A stretch of DNA of 64,000 nt, taken from contig NZ_KB899406.1 in assembly GCF_000378205.1 (NCBI RefSeq), forward strand, positions 124,001 through 188,000, read 5' to 3'. The notes under the pieces are model-generated. The model ran no database searches, was not told the origin of the DNA, and worked only from the letters and a program-made list of their open reading frames with translations. Shown here one piece after another: positions 26,317-35,340 of the stretch; the first letter of the stretch is position 1; the number at the start of each line of letters is the position of its first letter. Made by a program: the position numbers and the translations under genes. This stretch comes from Sediminispirochaeta bajacaliforniensis DSM 16054. GTDB lineage: Bacteria > Spirochaetota > Spirochaetia > DSM-16054 > Sediminispirochaetaceae.

Positions 26317-26775
26317 CTATTGTCCCTCCTTTGATAGATCTGGTAGATAGTGCTCGATGACCTCCATGAGCCCGCATATAGCCTCCGTTTGCTCTTTGGT
26401 TAGGCCGTCGAGGTATTCGACTATTTTGTCATGTAGCTCTTTATGAAATATCCTATGGTTGTCGAAGGCAATTTCTCCTTCTTCCGTTAATTTCAGATAG
26501 ACTTCTTTCTTGTTGATCTCTTTTTTGTACTTACGAATGAGCTTTTTCTTTACGAGTTTGTCTGCAATCTGTGTGACCGCACCGTTTGTGATCCCCAGCT
26601 TTTGTGATAACCGGGATGCGTTTATCCCTTCTCCTGGTTCTATGGCATCGATAAAATGGATTTCCGACTGATGCAGCAATTGACTTGTTCCGAAAGGACG
26701 GGGTTTTTTATCATTGGAGTTGATTCGACTCTGTATCTTTGCTGCCTGTCGCATTATCCTCAAGCTCTCTTCCAT
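26317..26775 (-). CDS. MarR-family transcriptional regulator
   Basis: 152 residues with a central winged helix (NASRLSQKLGITNGAVTQIADKLVKKKLIRKY) and dimerisation helices. Probably an effector-released repressor. Two copies of TTTAGTAACTAAA sit at its promoter, one inside a 29-bp perfect inverted repeat. It heads the operon with the flavodoxin/ferredoxin and oxidoreductase genes, and faces the paired ABC genes, which it may also control. Confidence 0.92.
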   Translation of the reverse strand: MEESLRIMRQAAKIQSRINSNDKKPRPFGTSQLLHQSEIHFIDAIEPGEGINASRLSQKLGITNGAVTQIADKLVKKKLIRKYKKEINKKEVYLKLTEEGEIAFDNHRIFHKELHDKIVEYLDGLTKEQTEAICGLMEVIEHYLPDLSKEGQ

Positions 26776-26794
26776 GTGATAACCTTTTATTTAT

Positions 26795-26807
26795 TTTAGT
26801 AACTAAA
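26795..26807. promoter_or_regulatory. MarR operator, proximal site
   Basis: TTTAGTAACTAAA, 20 bp upstream of the MarR ATG and just after the -10. It is the reverse complement of the core in the distal site, with centres 46 bp apart. Confidence 0.65.
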
Positions 26808-26835
26808 GTATTATCGCTTTCACTGTTGCTGTCAA
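26808..26835 (-). promoter_or_regulatory. Promoter of the MarR operon
   Basis: On the minus strand, TTGACA (26835-26830) and TAATAC (26813-26808), 16 bp apart. The -35 overlaps the distal palindrome and the region after the -10 holds the proximal one, so repressor would cover both sides. Confidence 0.6.
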
Positions 26836-26861
26836 TATGTTTTAGTTACTAAAACATATTG
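26833..26861. promoter_or_regulatory. MarR operator, distal site (29-bp perfect inverted repeat)
   Basis: Two 14-bp arms around one central base, with core TTTAGTTACTAAA (26841-26853). It is long for a MarR site, so two dimers may bind, or the divergent ABC promoter may also be governed from here. Confidence 0.75.
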
Positions 26862-27059
26862 TTTTAACAAGTTCGTACCAATTGGGGAATCAAGGTATTG
26901 AATTTGATTTAAAATTAGGTTAAACAAATTATATTAGGATTGGCGTATTATGCCGTTAAGCTCCATGTAGAGGAAACGTCAATGTTGGCGATTTGCAACG
27001 ATCTATCTTTGGGAAGAGGGATACATCGGAAAAAATAGTTGATCAGGAGGTCAGGTACG

Positions 27060-28859
27060 ATGCCTGAAAAGAAAAAAGAATTTGTCTTACAGCGGTTTTT
27101 ACCTTATATGGGTAAAAAGAAAGCGCTTTTGCCTTTGGCTTTGGTATTATCGGGAATTTCCGCAATACTCAATATCCTGCCTTTTGTGCTGGTATGGTAC
27201 ATAACACGCAATATCCTCTCAAACCCTTCGGCGGTTGACATGACCCGTGTCGGCTTCTATGCATGGGTAGCGTTTGCCTGTGCCTTGGGCGGTGTTGTCT
27301 TTTACTTCTGTGCGCTTATGAGCTCCCACCTTGCTGCCTTTCGGGTGGAGGTAGGTATGCAGAAGATCGGCATGCAAAAGATCCTGTCGATGCCGCTGGG
27401 CTTTTTCGATAAGCACTCCAGTGGAAAAATCCGAAAGATCGTAAACGACGGGGCCGGTACGACACACACCTTTTTGGCGCATCAGCTTCCTGATATGGCG
27501 GGCAGTATCATCTCTCCCATAATCCTTTTGGTGCTGCTGCTTGTCGTGGACTGGAGGATGGGGCTTGCGTCCCTTTTCCCCATTATTCTGGGATTCATCA
27601 CCATGAAATTCATGATGAGCTCTCAGGGAAAAACGTTCCAAAAGAAGTATTTCGATTCTCTGGAGGAGATGAGCTCGGAATCCGTGGAATATATCCGCGG
27701 TATTCCGGTTGTGAAAACCTTCGGACAAAGTATTTTTTCATTTAAGCGTTTTCACGACAGCATTATCCGATATAAGGAGATGGTGCATGCCTATACACTG
27801 CTCTGGCGAAGGCCCATGTCGTTTTATACCGCGATTATGGAATCCGCCGGCTTCTTTTTAATTCCCATTGCAATCCTATTAATCGGAAGGGGAGCCGAGA
27901 TCCCTCTCGTGCTGGCCGATTTCGTCTTTTACATGTTGATTTCTCCTATCTTTACCCTGCTCTTGATGCGTTCCATGTATTTTCAGCAGAATGCAATGAT
28001 CGCGGAACAAGCCATCGACAGACTGGATAAGCTTTTACAGTATCCGGGCCTTGGCTATAGCGAAATCACAAAAGAAATTATGAATCACCGTCTGGAATTC
28101 AAGGATGTTGTATTTTCCTACGAAGGCAGTGATCAGCCCGCCCTTGATGGTGTCAGCTTTACACTACACGAAGGCGAAACAATTGCCCTGGTCGGCGCAT
28201 CGGGGGGAGGCAAAACAACCATTGCCCGGCTGGCTGCGCGTTTCTGGGATGTGGATGAGGGGGAAATCCTGGTCGGAGGGATAAATGTCAAGGATATCCC
28301 CAGGAAAGAACTGATGGATACGATCTCCTTTGTTTTTCAAACCACGCGACTGTTTAAAGGTCCTTTACGGGAAAATATCGTTTTTGGAAAAAAGAATGTT
28401 GATGACGATACCATTTCCCAGGCCATCGATTCCTCACAGTCGAGAGAAATAATTGACAAACTTCCGGATGGACTGGACACGGTAATCGGCTCCAAAGGAA
28501 CCTATCTATCGGGCGGAGAACAGCAGCGGATTGCCCTTGCCAGAGCCATAGTCAAAGATGCCCCCATCGTGCTTTTGGATGAAGCCACTGCTTTTGCAGA
28601 TCCGGAAAACGAGCACCTCATCCAGAAGGCTCTGAAAGAGCTTAGCCGGGGAAAGACGACACTGATGATTGCCCATCGGCTTACTACCGTACAACATGTC
28701 GACCGGATTCTGGTGATTGAGCGTGGAAGGATCGCGGAGGAAGGCTCTCACCAACAGCTGCTGGATAACGGCGGGATCTATAAGACCATGTGGGATGAAT
28801 ATCAAAGGTCCGTTGCCTGGAAAATCGCAGCCAAAGAGACTGTGGGGATAGGAGAATAA
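27060..28859 (+). CDS. ABC exporter half-transporter (membrane + ATPase), first of a pair
   Basis: 599 residues. About six membrane spans (residues 25-300), then a nucleotide-binding domain: Walker A GASGGGKTT, signature LSGGEQQR, Walker B VLLDEATAF and switch His IAHR. The D-loop region reads FADPENE instead of the usual SALD. Start at ATG 27060 after AGGAGG; a TTG at 27039 is less likely. The next gene starts 1 nt after its stop, so the two almost surely form a heterodimer. The GxSGGGK Walker A resembles the IrtAB/YbtPQ group, but cargo is unknown. Confidence 0.9.
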   Translation: MPEKKKEFVLQRFLPYMGKKKALLPLALVLSGISAILNILPFVLVWYITRNILSNPSAVDMTRVGFYAWVAFACALGGVVFYFCALMSSHLAAFRVEVGMQKIGMQKILSMPLGFFDKHSSGKIRKIVNDGAGTTHTFLAHQLPDMAGSIISPIILLVLLLVVDWRMGLASLFPIILGFITMKFMMSSQGKTFQKKYFDSLEEMSSESVEYIRGIPVVKTFGQSIFSFKRFHDSIIRYKEMVHAYTLLWRRPMSFYTAIMESAGFFLIPIAILLIGRGAEIPLVLADFVFYMLISPIFTLLLMRSMYFQQNAMIAEQAIDRLDKLLQYPGLGYSEITKEIMNHRLEFKDVVFSYEGSDQPALDGVSFTLHEGETIALVGASGGGKTTIARLAARFWDVDEGEILVGGINVKDIPRKELMDTISFVFQTTRLFKGPLRENIVFGKKNVDDDTISQAIDSSQSREIIDKLPDGLDTVIGSKGTYLSGGEQQRIALARAIVKDAPIVLLDEATAFADPENEHLIQKALKELSRGKTTLMIAHRLTTVQHVDRILVIERGRIAEEGSHQQLLDNGGIYKTMWDEYQRSVAWKIAAKETVGIGE

Positions 28860-28860
28860 T

Positions 28861-30594
28861 ATGATCAGTTTTTTTCAGAAGACATACGCGATGTCCGAGA
28901 AGGGCGCGAAAGATCTTCGCGGCGCGATTATCTGGACCATTGTAATGGATCTCAGCTTTATGTTCCCGGTGGTCCTTGGGTTTAAATTCTTGGATGAATA
29001 CCTGGGCGTTCTTTTATATGCTTCAGACAGCCGGGGCAGCAGCATCCTCTCTTATGTTGTTATGGCCCTCATATTGTTTTTCGTGATGCTTATCATTACC
29101 TATTTCCAATACGATTCGGCCTACACCAGAATCTATGAAGAAAGCGCTCGTCGGCGAATCAGCCTGGCGGAAACCCTGCGGAAATTACCTCTGGCTTTTT
29201 TCGGAAAAAAGGATGTCGCCGATCTAAGTTCCACCATAATGGAAGATGCCACACAGATAGAGCAGCTTTTTTCTCATACCGTTCCTCAGCTCTATGCCGC
29301 AATTGTCACCATGATCATTATGGGGGTGATGCTGTTTCTTTACAACTGGCAGCTCGCTCTTGCCGTATTCTGGGTGGTCCCTGTTGCCGCCTTGGTTTTT
29401 TATCTTTCGAGAAAATTCCAAAGCAGATCGCATGTGCTGTTGTATAACTTGAAGAGAGGTATCTCCGATAGTATTCAGGAGGGGCTGGACGCCATCCATG
29501 AAATAAAATCCTATAACAGAGAAGAGGCCCGTTCTCTTGTCATTAATGAGGAATTGGACAATTACGAAGAAACATTGATAAAATCGGAGCTTTTGACAGG
29601 CGCTCTTATCAACGTTTCGTATGCAATATTGAAGCTTGGCCTTCCCAGTGTCATCCTGGCCGGCGCGTATCTCGTATCAACCGGGACGATAAGCATCTTT
29701 ACCTATCTTGTTTTTCTTGTTGTTGCGGCACGGATCTATAACCCGATTATGGAGGCCCTGAACAATTTTGCGGCACTGATATATCTAAATGTGCGTATAG
29801 ACCGAATGAAAGAGATGGATCATATGCCCCGGCAGGAAGGTCGTACCGCATTCCAGCCGAAGAATTATGATATCGAATTCAGCAATGTCGACTTCTCCTA
29901 CCAGGATGATATGCAGACCTTGAAACATGTCTCCTTTACTGCAAAGCAGGGCGAAGTAACGGCGCTTGTCGGTCCCTCCGGCGGAGGGAAAAGTACCGTT
30001 GCCAAGCTATCTGCGCGCTTCTGGGATATTAACAATGGTCGCATAACCCTGGGAGGTGAGGATATTTCCCTCATTGACCCTGAAACCCTTCTGGAGAATT
30101 TTTCAATCGTCTTTCAGGATGTGACCCTGTTTAATGCAAGTGTCATGGATAACATACGCCTTGGAAAAAAAGAGGCTAGTGATAAAGAAATCTTACAGGC
30201 TGCACACTTGGCTCAATGCGACGACTTTGTCCGCAGGCTTCCGCAAGGATATGGCACCTTGATCGGAGAAAACGGGGAAAAATTGTCCGGAGGCGAACGG
30301 CAGCGCATATCCATAGCCCGGGCCATACTGAAAGATGCGCCGATTATCCTGCTGGACGAGGCCACGGCATCACTGGATGCGGAGAATGAGAGCAAAATTC
30401 AGAGTGCGCTGAGCGAACTTATAAAAAACAAAACGGTTTTGATTATCGCCCATCGCATGAGGACCGTTTCCGGGGCAGACAAGATTGTTGTCATTAAGAA
30501 CGGATCTATAGCCGAAACAGGCGCACCGTGGGAATTGGAGAAGCAGCAGGGGATTTTTTCATCAATGGTAAAAGCACAATATCAGAATAATTAG
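28861..30594 (+). CDS. ABC exporter half-transporter, second of a pair
   Basis: 577 residues: membrane domain, then ATPase with GPSGGGKST, LSGGERQR, ILLDEATASLDAENE and IAHR. This subunit has the regular D-loop, unlike its partner, as in asymmetric heterodimers with one degenerate site. Ends 30 bp before a strong terminator. Regulation by the nearby MarR protein is inferred from the shared intergenic region. Confidence 0.92.
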   Translation: MISFFQKTYAMSEKGAKDLRGAIIWTIVMDLSFMFPVVLGFKFLDEYLGVLLYASDSRGSSILSYVVMALILFFVMLIITYFQYDSAYTRIYEESARRRISLAETLRKLPLAFFGKKDVADLSSTIMEDATQIEQLFSHTVPQLYAAIVTMIIMGVMLFLYNWQLALAVFWVVPVAALVFYLSRKFQSRSHVLLYNLKRGISDSIQEGLDAIHEIKSYNREEARSLVINEELDNYEETLIKSELLTGALINVSYAILKLGLPSVILAGAYLVSTGTISIFTYLVFLVVAARIYNPIMEALNNFAALIYLNVRIDRMKEMDHMPRQEGRTAFQPKNYDIEFSNVDFSYQDDMQTLKHVSFTAKQGEVTALVGPSGGGKSTVAKLSARFWDINNGRITLGGEDISLIDPETLLENFSIVFQDVTLFNASVMDNIRLGKKEASDKEILQAAHLAQCDDFVRRLPQGYGTLIGENGEKLSGGERQRISIARAILKDAPIILLDEATASLDAENESKIQSALSELIKNKTVLIIAHRMRTVSGADKIVVIKNGSIAETGAPWELEKQQGIFSSMVKAQYQNN

Positions 30595-30624
30595 CAACGC
30601 AACGTTTAGTAATGGATTGATGAA

Positions 30625-30668
30625 GGGGCCTGTTGCAAAAGCAAATATGCAACAGGCCCCTTTTCTCT
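30625..30668 (+). terminator. Rho-independent terminator after the ABC pair
   Basis: GGGGCCTGTTGCA / TGCAACAGGCCCC, a 13-bp stem with a 10-nt loop and a TTTTCTCTT tract. It may also receive the converging aldolase transcript, though the T run on that side is poor. Confidence 0.92.
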
Positions 30669-31555
30669 TATGCTATCGAAGCCTTGTAAATGGACTCTAT
30701 GGAGCTTCCGAGAACCGTATCAAATTCCTGATCACTTTGCCGGGCAGACAATCCCTCGGCTAATGCCCGGGAGAAACTTGCAATTAAACCGGAATTCTGG
30801 GCCAGTTTATTGTTGGCCTCTTTCCGGGTATACCCGCCCGAAAGCGCAACGACCCGGACAACGCGGGGATCGTTCATTAATGGGGCATAAAAGTTGCTTT
30901 CATCCGGAATGGTAAGCTTGAACATCAGGCGTACCGTTTCATCTATTTGCCGCAGGCGGGAACTAATTGCTTCCCTCATTATTTGTTCGCAGCGTTTTTT
31001 TTCGGGGCAGTGGATATCCACCTCAGGCTCAAGAATCGGGATAAGCCCGTAGCCGACTATCTTCATTCCAATCTCAAACTGCTGATCAACGATCCGTTTT
31101 ATTCCCGTCTCGTTTGCTTCCTTTATTACCGAACGCATTTTTGTACCGAAGATATTTCGCTTTACAGCCCGAGACAAGACATCATCGAGATTGGGAATCG
31201 GTTTCATGACCTGGACGCCGTCCTGCAACTCTGCAAGTCCCTTGTCGACCTTTAGAAAGGGCACTATACCTTTTCTGTCCCAGAGAAAATCGGCCGTATA
31301 CATATCATCGACAAGACTATCCATTGTCCGTTCGAAAAGGATTGCACCCAGGATATGGTCTTTTGTGAAGGCCGGGCTTTTTATTATACGCGTACGCATT
31401 TGATGTACCAGATCGAACATTTGTGCTTCCGATGAATACTCATCGCTTTCTATTCCGTAGGCAGCCAAAGCCTTGGGGGTGCTCCCTCCACTTTGATCAA
31501 GGGCGGCGATAAATCCCTTGCCGTTTTTCATGACTTCCAACTGTTTTTTATTCAT
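30668..31555 (-). CDS. Class I fructose-bisphosphate aldolase
   Basis: 295 residues. Matches the bacterial class I aldolase (Fda type), with [19 protein letters not shown] at the start, [10 protein letters not shown], and the glycine-rich [12 protein letters not shown] near the end. It cleaves fructose 1,6-bisphosphate through a Schiff base, without metal. GAGGGG lies 6 nt before the ATG. It lies downstream of rpsD on the same strand, but a repeat fragment separates them. Confidence 0.93.
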   Translation of the reverse strand: MNKKQLEVMKNGKGFIAALDQSGGSTPKALAAYGIESDEYSSEAQMFDLVHQMRTRIIKSPAFTKDHILGAILFERTMDSLVDDMYTADFLWDRKGIVPFLKVDKGLAELQDGVQVMKPIPNLDDVLSRAVKRNIFGTKMRSVIKEANETGIKRIVDQQFEIGMKIVGYGLIPILEPEVDIHCPEKKRCEQIMREAISSRLRQIDETVRLMFKLTIPDESNFYAPLMNDPRVVRVVALSGGYTRKEANNKLAQNSGLIASFSRALAEGLSARQSDQEFDTVLGSSIESIYKASIA

Positions 31556-31625
31556 CTAATACCCCTCATAAAAATTGCAATGATTGATACCTTTCAGTTT
31601 GAAGGTAATGCCTCTTGTTTGTATA

Positions 31626-31678
31626 AGCAAGGAATTTCACCGGAAAGACGGCATGAGTATCACCAGGATTCGGAACAC
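31626..31678 (+). repeat. MITE-like element, copy C (right end fragment)
   Basis: The end CACCAGGATTCGGAACAC plus TA matches copy B, and about 35 bp inward (GCAAGG, TTTCACCGG, GGCATG) still aligns. The left part is lost. It ends 5 nt from the rpsD stop codon. Confidence 0.65.
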
Positions 31679-31683
31679 TACAC

Positions 31684-32301
31684 TTACTTAGAATAGAACT
31701 CGATAATTGCCTGGAGATCTCCCACGGGCGTTGCCGCTTCAAGCGACGGATGTGCATCATATGTAGCAAGCAGCTTGTCATTATCCACACTTAGCCATGG
31801 TGTTCTTGCCGTTCCCGAGCTTACAATCCTTTCTCGTATGATCGACTGGATATTTTTCTTATCCCGCACAGCAATTTGATCTCCAGGCTTCAGGCGTGTC
31901 GACGGAATATTCGTCGATTGTCCGTTTACCTTGAAGTGCTTGTGGCTCACCATCTGCCTGGCTTGCTCTCTCGATACGGCCCAGCCGAGACGATAGATAC
32001 TATTATCCAGACGCGATTCGAGTAACTGGATAAAAATCTCATCGGTGACGCCCTGCTTTCTTTTTGCTTCAAAAAAGGTGGTACGGAACTGTTTTTCGGA
32101 GAGGCCGTAACAGTATCGGACCTTCTGTTTCTCAAGAAGCTGCATACCATAATCCGATATCTTCCTTCCTCTCCTGTTTTTCGGAGATTTTCCCGGTCCA
32201 TTGGTTTTTTTTTTGAGTATCTTGTCGTACTTGGGGTTTCCAAAGAGATTGACCCCCAGCCTTCTGACTATTTTTCCTCTTGGCGGCTTTTTTTGCGGCA
32301 T
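31684..32301 (-). CDS. rpsD: 30S ribosomal protein S4
   Basis: 205 residues. S4 N-terminal domain (RLGVNLFGNPKYDKIL) followed by the S4 RNA-binding domain (SRLDNSIYRLGWAVSREQARQMVSHKHFKVNGQ). It binds 16S rRNA early in assembly. The N-terminal Cys4 zinc site of some S4 proteins is absent (C-minus type). The gene stands alone here and not in the usual rpsM-rpsK-rpsD-rpoA operon. Confidence 0.96.
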   Translation of the reverse strand: MPQKKPPRGKIVRRLGVNLFGNPKYDKILKKKTNGPGKSPKNRRGRKISDYGMQLLEKQKVRYCYGLSEKQFRTTFFEAKRKQGVTDEIFIQLLESRLDNSIYRLGWAVSREQARQMVSHKHFKVNGQSTNIPSTRLKPGDQIAVRDKKNIQSIIRERIVSSGTARTPWLSVDNDKLLATYDAHPSLEAATPVGDLQAIIEFYSK

Positions 32302-32372
32302 ATAGACTACTCCCTTTCTCTTTCTTAATAGCTAAAGGTAATAAAAAAAGCTTTGGCTATCGATTCTATTGC

Positions 32373-32401
32373 AGAGTAATATATACTAAATTAGTAGTCA
32401 A
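32373..32401 (-). promoter_or_regulatory. Candidate rpsD promoter
   Basis: On the minus strand, TTGACT (32401-32396) and TACTCT (32378-32373), 17 bp apart. The spacer holds the palindrome ACTAAATTAGT (32385-32395). Confidence 0.4.
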
Positions 32402-32457
32402 TTCCTATACTTGCCTATTTTCGTGTTCTTTATGCTTTTTTGCGGGGTAGCGAATGC

Positions 32458-32485
32458 TTGACAAGTATGTATAGTGGCTATACAT
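32458..32485 (+). promoter_or_regulatory. Promoter with internal palindrome before the MarR/Suf operon
   Basis: TTGACA (32458-32463) and ATACAT (32480-32485), 16 bp apart. A 19-bp palindrome, ATGTATAGTGGCTATACAT (32467-32485), fills the spacer and covers the -10, a typical repressor position. Probably the binding site of the MarR protein encoded next. Confidence 0.65.
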
Positions 32486-32518
32486 TAGTCTTGGTTAATT
32501 TAGTTAAAGAAGACTACT

Positions 32519-32956
32519 ATGGATGTACTGATTGAAAATTTCATGTGCCTTATAGAAAAGATTGCCGCTACCAGCAAGTGTGCCCAGCGATTTGATACGG
32601 ATATTGAAATATACCGTAGCGAGATTCATGTTATAAAGCTTCTTGGTGATTATTCGGCTTTGCATGTGTCGGAAATCGCAAGGAAATTTGGGGTTACAAG
32701 GGGGGCTGCTTCACAGATTCTGAAGCGTCTCGAAAAAAAAGGATTAGTGAGAAAGTATCCTGACGAAAGCAACAACACCAAGATACTGGTTTCTCTTACC
32801 GATAAGGGACATACAGCCTACCACAGTCATGAAGAGTACCACAGACGGCATGATGGTGAATTCTTCACCTTTCTGGAAGGTCTGAATACGCATGATCTGA
32901 AAGTCATAGGGTCCTTTGTAGAGAAAATCGACAAAATGATGGGGAAACATGTTTAG
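32519..32956 (+). CDS. MarR-family regulator of the Suf genes
   Basis: 145 residues with the winged helix LHVSEIARKFGVTRGAASQILKRLEKKGLVRKYPDESNN. Its gene lies 35 nt before sufC, with one promoter upstream of all three genes and a palindrome between -35 and -10. Fe-S operons are usually controlled by Rrf2 proteins (IscR, SufR), so a MarR member here is unusual. Two Cys are present (one in MCLIE, one in KCAQ), but a cluster-binding role is not shown. Confidence 0.88.
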   Translation: MDVLIENFMCLIEKIAATSKCAQRFDTDIEIYRSEIHVIKLLGDYSALHVSEIARKFGVTRGAASQILKRLEKKGLVRKYPDESNNTKILVSLTDKGHTAYHSHEEYHRRHDGEFFTFLEGLNTHDLKVIGSFVEKIDKMMGKHV

Positions 32957-32991
32957 TTTCTCCTTCTCATCCTGATTATATAGGGGGAGAT

Positions 32992-33744
32992 ATGATTAAT
33001 ATCAACAACCTGACGGTCGAAGTCGAGGGGGCGCGGGTTCTTCGCAACATTAATCTCGATATACCTGAAGGTGAAGTCCATCTATTACTGGGGCCCAACG
33101 GAAGTGGGAAAACTTCCCTGATGATGACCATTACCGGCTATCCCCAGTACAAAATTGTAGAAGGTAATATTTCCATGATGGGAAAGGATTTGGCTGATCT
33201 TGATATAACGGATCGAGCTCGACTCGGTATCGGTATGGCCGAACAACGGCCTCCGTCAATCGACGGGGTTAAACTGAGAATGCTGCTTGATTATCTCTTG
33301 GCGGATCATCCGGAAAGAAGAAACGATATACGTAAATTGATTGCAACGACGAATATGGAATCTTTTCTGGACCGAAATATCAATGAGGGGCTCTCCGGAG
33401 GAGAAATAAAGAGATCGGAAATCCTCCTTCTCATAAGCAGACAGCCTCTTTTTGCAATGCTTGATGAACCTGATTCGGGTGTTGATATCGATGGTCTGGA
33501 GCTTCTGAGTTCAATGATAAACACCTTGTTCTCACCGATGCGTGATATTCCTGCAAAGCGCAGAACCGGATTGATCATAACCCACTCGAACCGAATGGCA
33601 GAGTATATTCATGTGGATAAGACTCATGTGATGCTTGGTGGGGAGCTTATCTGCTCCGGAAATCCGCAGATCATTATGAACAAAATCGTTACATCGGGAT
33701 TTGGATCCTGTGTGGAGTGTAAAAGAAATGAAAGCATCTCATAA
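32992..33744 (+). CDS. sufC: Fe-S assembly ATPase SufC (SmsC type)
   Basis: 250 residues. ABC ATPase with GPNGSGKTS, signature LSGGEIKRSE and Walker B AMLDEPDSGVD, the SufC form of these motifs. With SufB-like protein it forms a scaffold that builds Fe-S clusters. The stop overlaps the next start by 17 nt. No sufS, sufU, sufE or sufD is nearby, so this is a minimal two-gene set as in anaerobes and archaea. Confidence 0.93.
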   Translation: MININNLTVEVEGARVLRNINLDIPEGEVHLLLGPNGSGKTSLMMTITGYPQYKIVEGNISMMGKDLADLDITDRARLGIGMAEQRPPSIDGVKLRMLLDYLLADHPERRNDIRKLIATTNMESFLDRNINEGLSGGEIKRSEILLLISRQPLFAMLDEPDSGVDIDGLELLSSMINTLFSPMRDIPAKRRTGLIITHSNRMAEYIHVDKTHVMLGGELICSGNPQIIMNKIVTSGFGSCVECKRNESIS

Positions 33745-34864
33745 TAGAATCGAAGGGCAGCTTCAGGCCCTCGAACCTGAAGACAGAGAGGCTCTTTCGG
33801 AAGTAGCCGTAACAAGTGCAGAAGAGAATAGATCCGGGACATTTGTGTTGAAAGATGCCTCTCCTGTCTGTTCATGTTCCTACGTGGATGGAATTGAGCT
33901 CTTGCCGATAGCCGATGCACTGGAGACCTACGACTGGCTGCGGGAAAGGTACTATTGGGGGCTGATCCCTGAGGAAACGAGTCCCCTTTCCCAAAACAAG
34001 ACCTTCTCTGAGAAACCGCTCGGCTATTTTCTCAGAGTCAAGGAGGGAGAAAAGGCCAAACTTCCTTCGCAGGCGGCCCTCTATATGACCGGATCTCTTG
34101 GCAGGCAGCTGCTTCATAATGTGGTGATCCTTGAAGAGGGTGCCGAGCTTGAACTCATCACCGGTTGTGTATCAAACCCTTTCATGAAAGGGGGAGAGCA
34201 TATCGCGGTGAGTGAGACATACGTCGGCAAACATGCCAAGCTGATCAATACCATGATCCATAGCTGGAGCCCCAATGTTCGGGTGATGCCTCATTCCGCG
34301 ACCATTGTGGATACCGGCGGAAGCTATGTGAGCAACTATATATCGCTTCGTCCTGCGGGGATCATGGAATCCAATCCCGTAACATATCTGAAAGGAGCGG
34401 GGGCATCAGCGAAGTATTTCAGCATCATTCTTGGCTCTGAGGCTTCCATGATTACCTTAGGGGGAGATGTGTATCTCAATGCGAAGGGCACAAGCGCAGA
34501 GATAGCCCATCGTGCGGTTTGCACGGGGGGGAAGATCATACAAAAGGGCTTGCTTATCGGAAATGACGAATGCCATGCCCATGTAGATTGTGCCGGGATG
34601 CTGATTACCCCCGGATCAGACGGCTATATCGAATCCATTCCCGGTTTGCGCTCTCATCATGAAGAGGCCCATATGAGCCATGAGGCGAGCATAGGAAAAA
34701 TCGCTCCCCAACAGGTACAATACTTGATGGCCCACGGACTGGAGGAAAGGGAAGCTATTTCGATGATCGTTCGGGGCTTTCTTGATGTGGATATTCACGG
34801 ACTCGGTCCCGAGCTGGACAGAAGGATTTCCGAGATCGCCGAGCTTGCGGGCCATGGCGAGTAA
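33728..34864 (+). CDS. sufB: SufB/SufD-family scaffold protein (SmsB type)
   Basis: 378 residues from the ATG at 33728 (GGAG about 9 nt upstream); shorter than classic SufB. The C-terminal beta-helix part has the family landmarks HRAVCTGGKIIQKG, the Cys-containing NDECHAHVDC and SHEASIGKI, where His-Glu match cluster-assembly residues of SufB. Works with the SufC gene it overlaps. Being the only B/D member, it probably forms a B2C2 complex. Confidence 0.9.
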   Translation: MKASHNRIEGQLQALEPEDREALSEVAVTSAEENRSGTFVLKDASPVCSCSYVDGIELLPIADALETYDWLRERYYWGLIPEETSPLSQNKTFSEKPLGYFLRVKEGEKAKLPSQAALYMTGSLGRQLLHNVVILEEGAELELITGCVSNPFMKGGEHIAVSETYVGKHAKLINTMIHSWSPNVRVMPHSATIVDTGGSYVSNYISLRPAGIMESNPVTYLKGAGASAKYFSIILGSEASMITLGGDVYLNAKGTSAEIAHRAVCTGGKIIQKGLLIGNDECHAHVDCAGMLITPGSDGYIESIPGLRSHHEEAHMSHEASIGKIAPQQVQYLMAHGLEEREAISMIVRGFLDVDIHGLGPELDRRISEIAELAGHGE

Positions 34865-34886
34865 CATTCGATGTAAGATAAACGTA

Positions 34887-35031
34887 GTGTTCGGAATCCT
34901 GGTGGTTTTTATGCCGTTTTGCTGGTAAAACACTTGGTTTTAGGCTGGTGCATGCTTTTCCTCATAGTTTGGCTTGTAGTTGACTGCAGAAAAAGAAATT
35001 GAGCTTCTTCAATCACCAGGATTCCGAACAG
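34887..35031 (-). repeat. MITE-like element, copy D (complete)
   Basis: 145 bp with both ends intact: GTGTTCGGAATCCTGGTG on the left and CACCAGGATTCCGAACAG on the right, flanked by TA on each side. The interior has no transposase. Placed on the minus strand relative to copy B. It sits between sufB and the riboflavin promoter, ending 20 bp before its -35. Confidence 0.8.
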
Positions 35032-35051
35032 TAGAAAAAGATAACAGGCCG

Positions 35052-35080
35052 TTGACAGATCTCCTGCACGGGTATACAAC
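35052..35080 (+). promoter_or_regulatory. Promoter of the riboflavin operon
   Basis: TTGACA at 35052-35057, with TATACA (15-bp spacer) or TACAAC (17-bp spacer) as -10. Transcription would begin about 20-25 nt before the riboswitch. Confidence 0.55.
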
Positions 35081-35106
35081 ATATCTATATTAATTATTGG
35101 ACAATT

Positions 35107-35238
35107 AGATTTTCGGGGCAAGGTGAGCCGTATTACGGCAATTCCTTACTGGCGGTAAAGCCCGCGACTTCCTCGTTTGAGGAACTGAACCGGTTAGATT
35201 CCGGTGCCAACGGTTATAGTCCGGATGGGAGAAAATCT
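35107..35238 (+). promoter_or_regulatory. FMN riboswitch (RFN element)
   Basis: Strong match to the RFN consensus in order: CGGGGCAAGGTG, CTTACTGGCGGTAAAGCCCGCG, GAACCGGTTAGATTCCGGTGCCAACGGTTATAGTCCGGATGGGAGA. The P1 stem pairs AGATTTTC (35107-35114) with GAAAATCT (35231-35238). It binds FMN and stops riboflavin gene expression; a terminator follows about 75 nt later. Confidence 0.95.
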
Positions 35239-35313
35239 GAGTTGGGAAGTTCCTTTCCCGCTCACTGATACCAGATCCTTTTTTAGAACAGACGGCTTGT
35301 TTGTTCGTACCCG

Positions 35314-35340
35314 AAACTCCTTGTCCGAAGGAGTTTTTTT
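35314..35340 (+). terminator. Riboswitch-controlled terminator
   Basis: AAACTCCTT / AAGGAGTTT, a 9-bp stem with a 5-nt loop and seven T. It fits an off-switch by premature termination when FMN is bound. Confidence 0.85.

Noticed and set aside
31566-31790. 74-codon minus-strand frame across rpsD end and repeat C
   Set aside because: Composed of the out-of-frame rpsD tail and repeat sequence.
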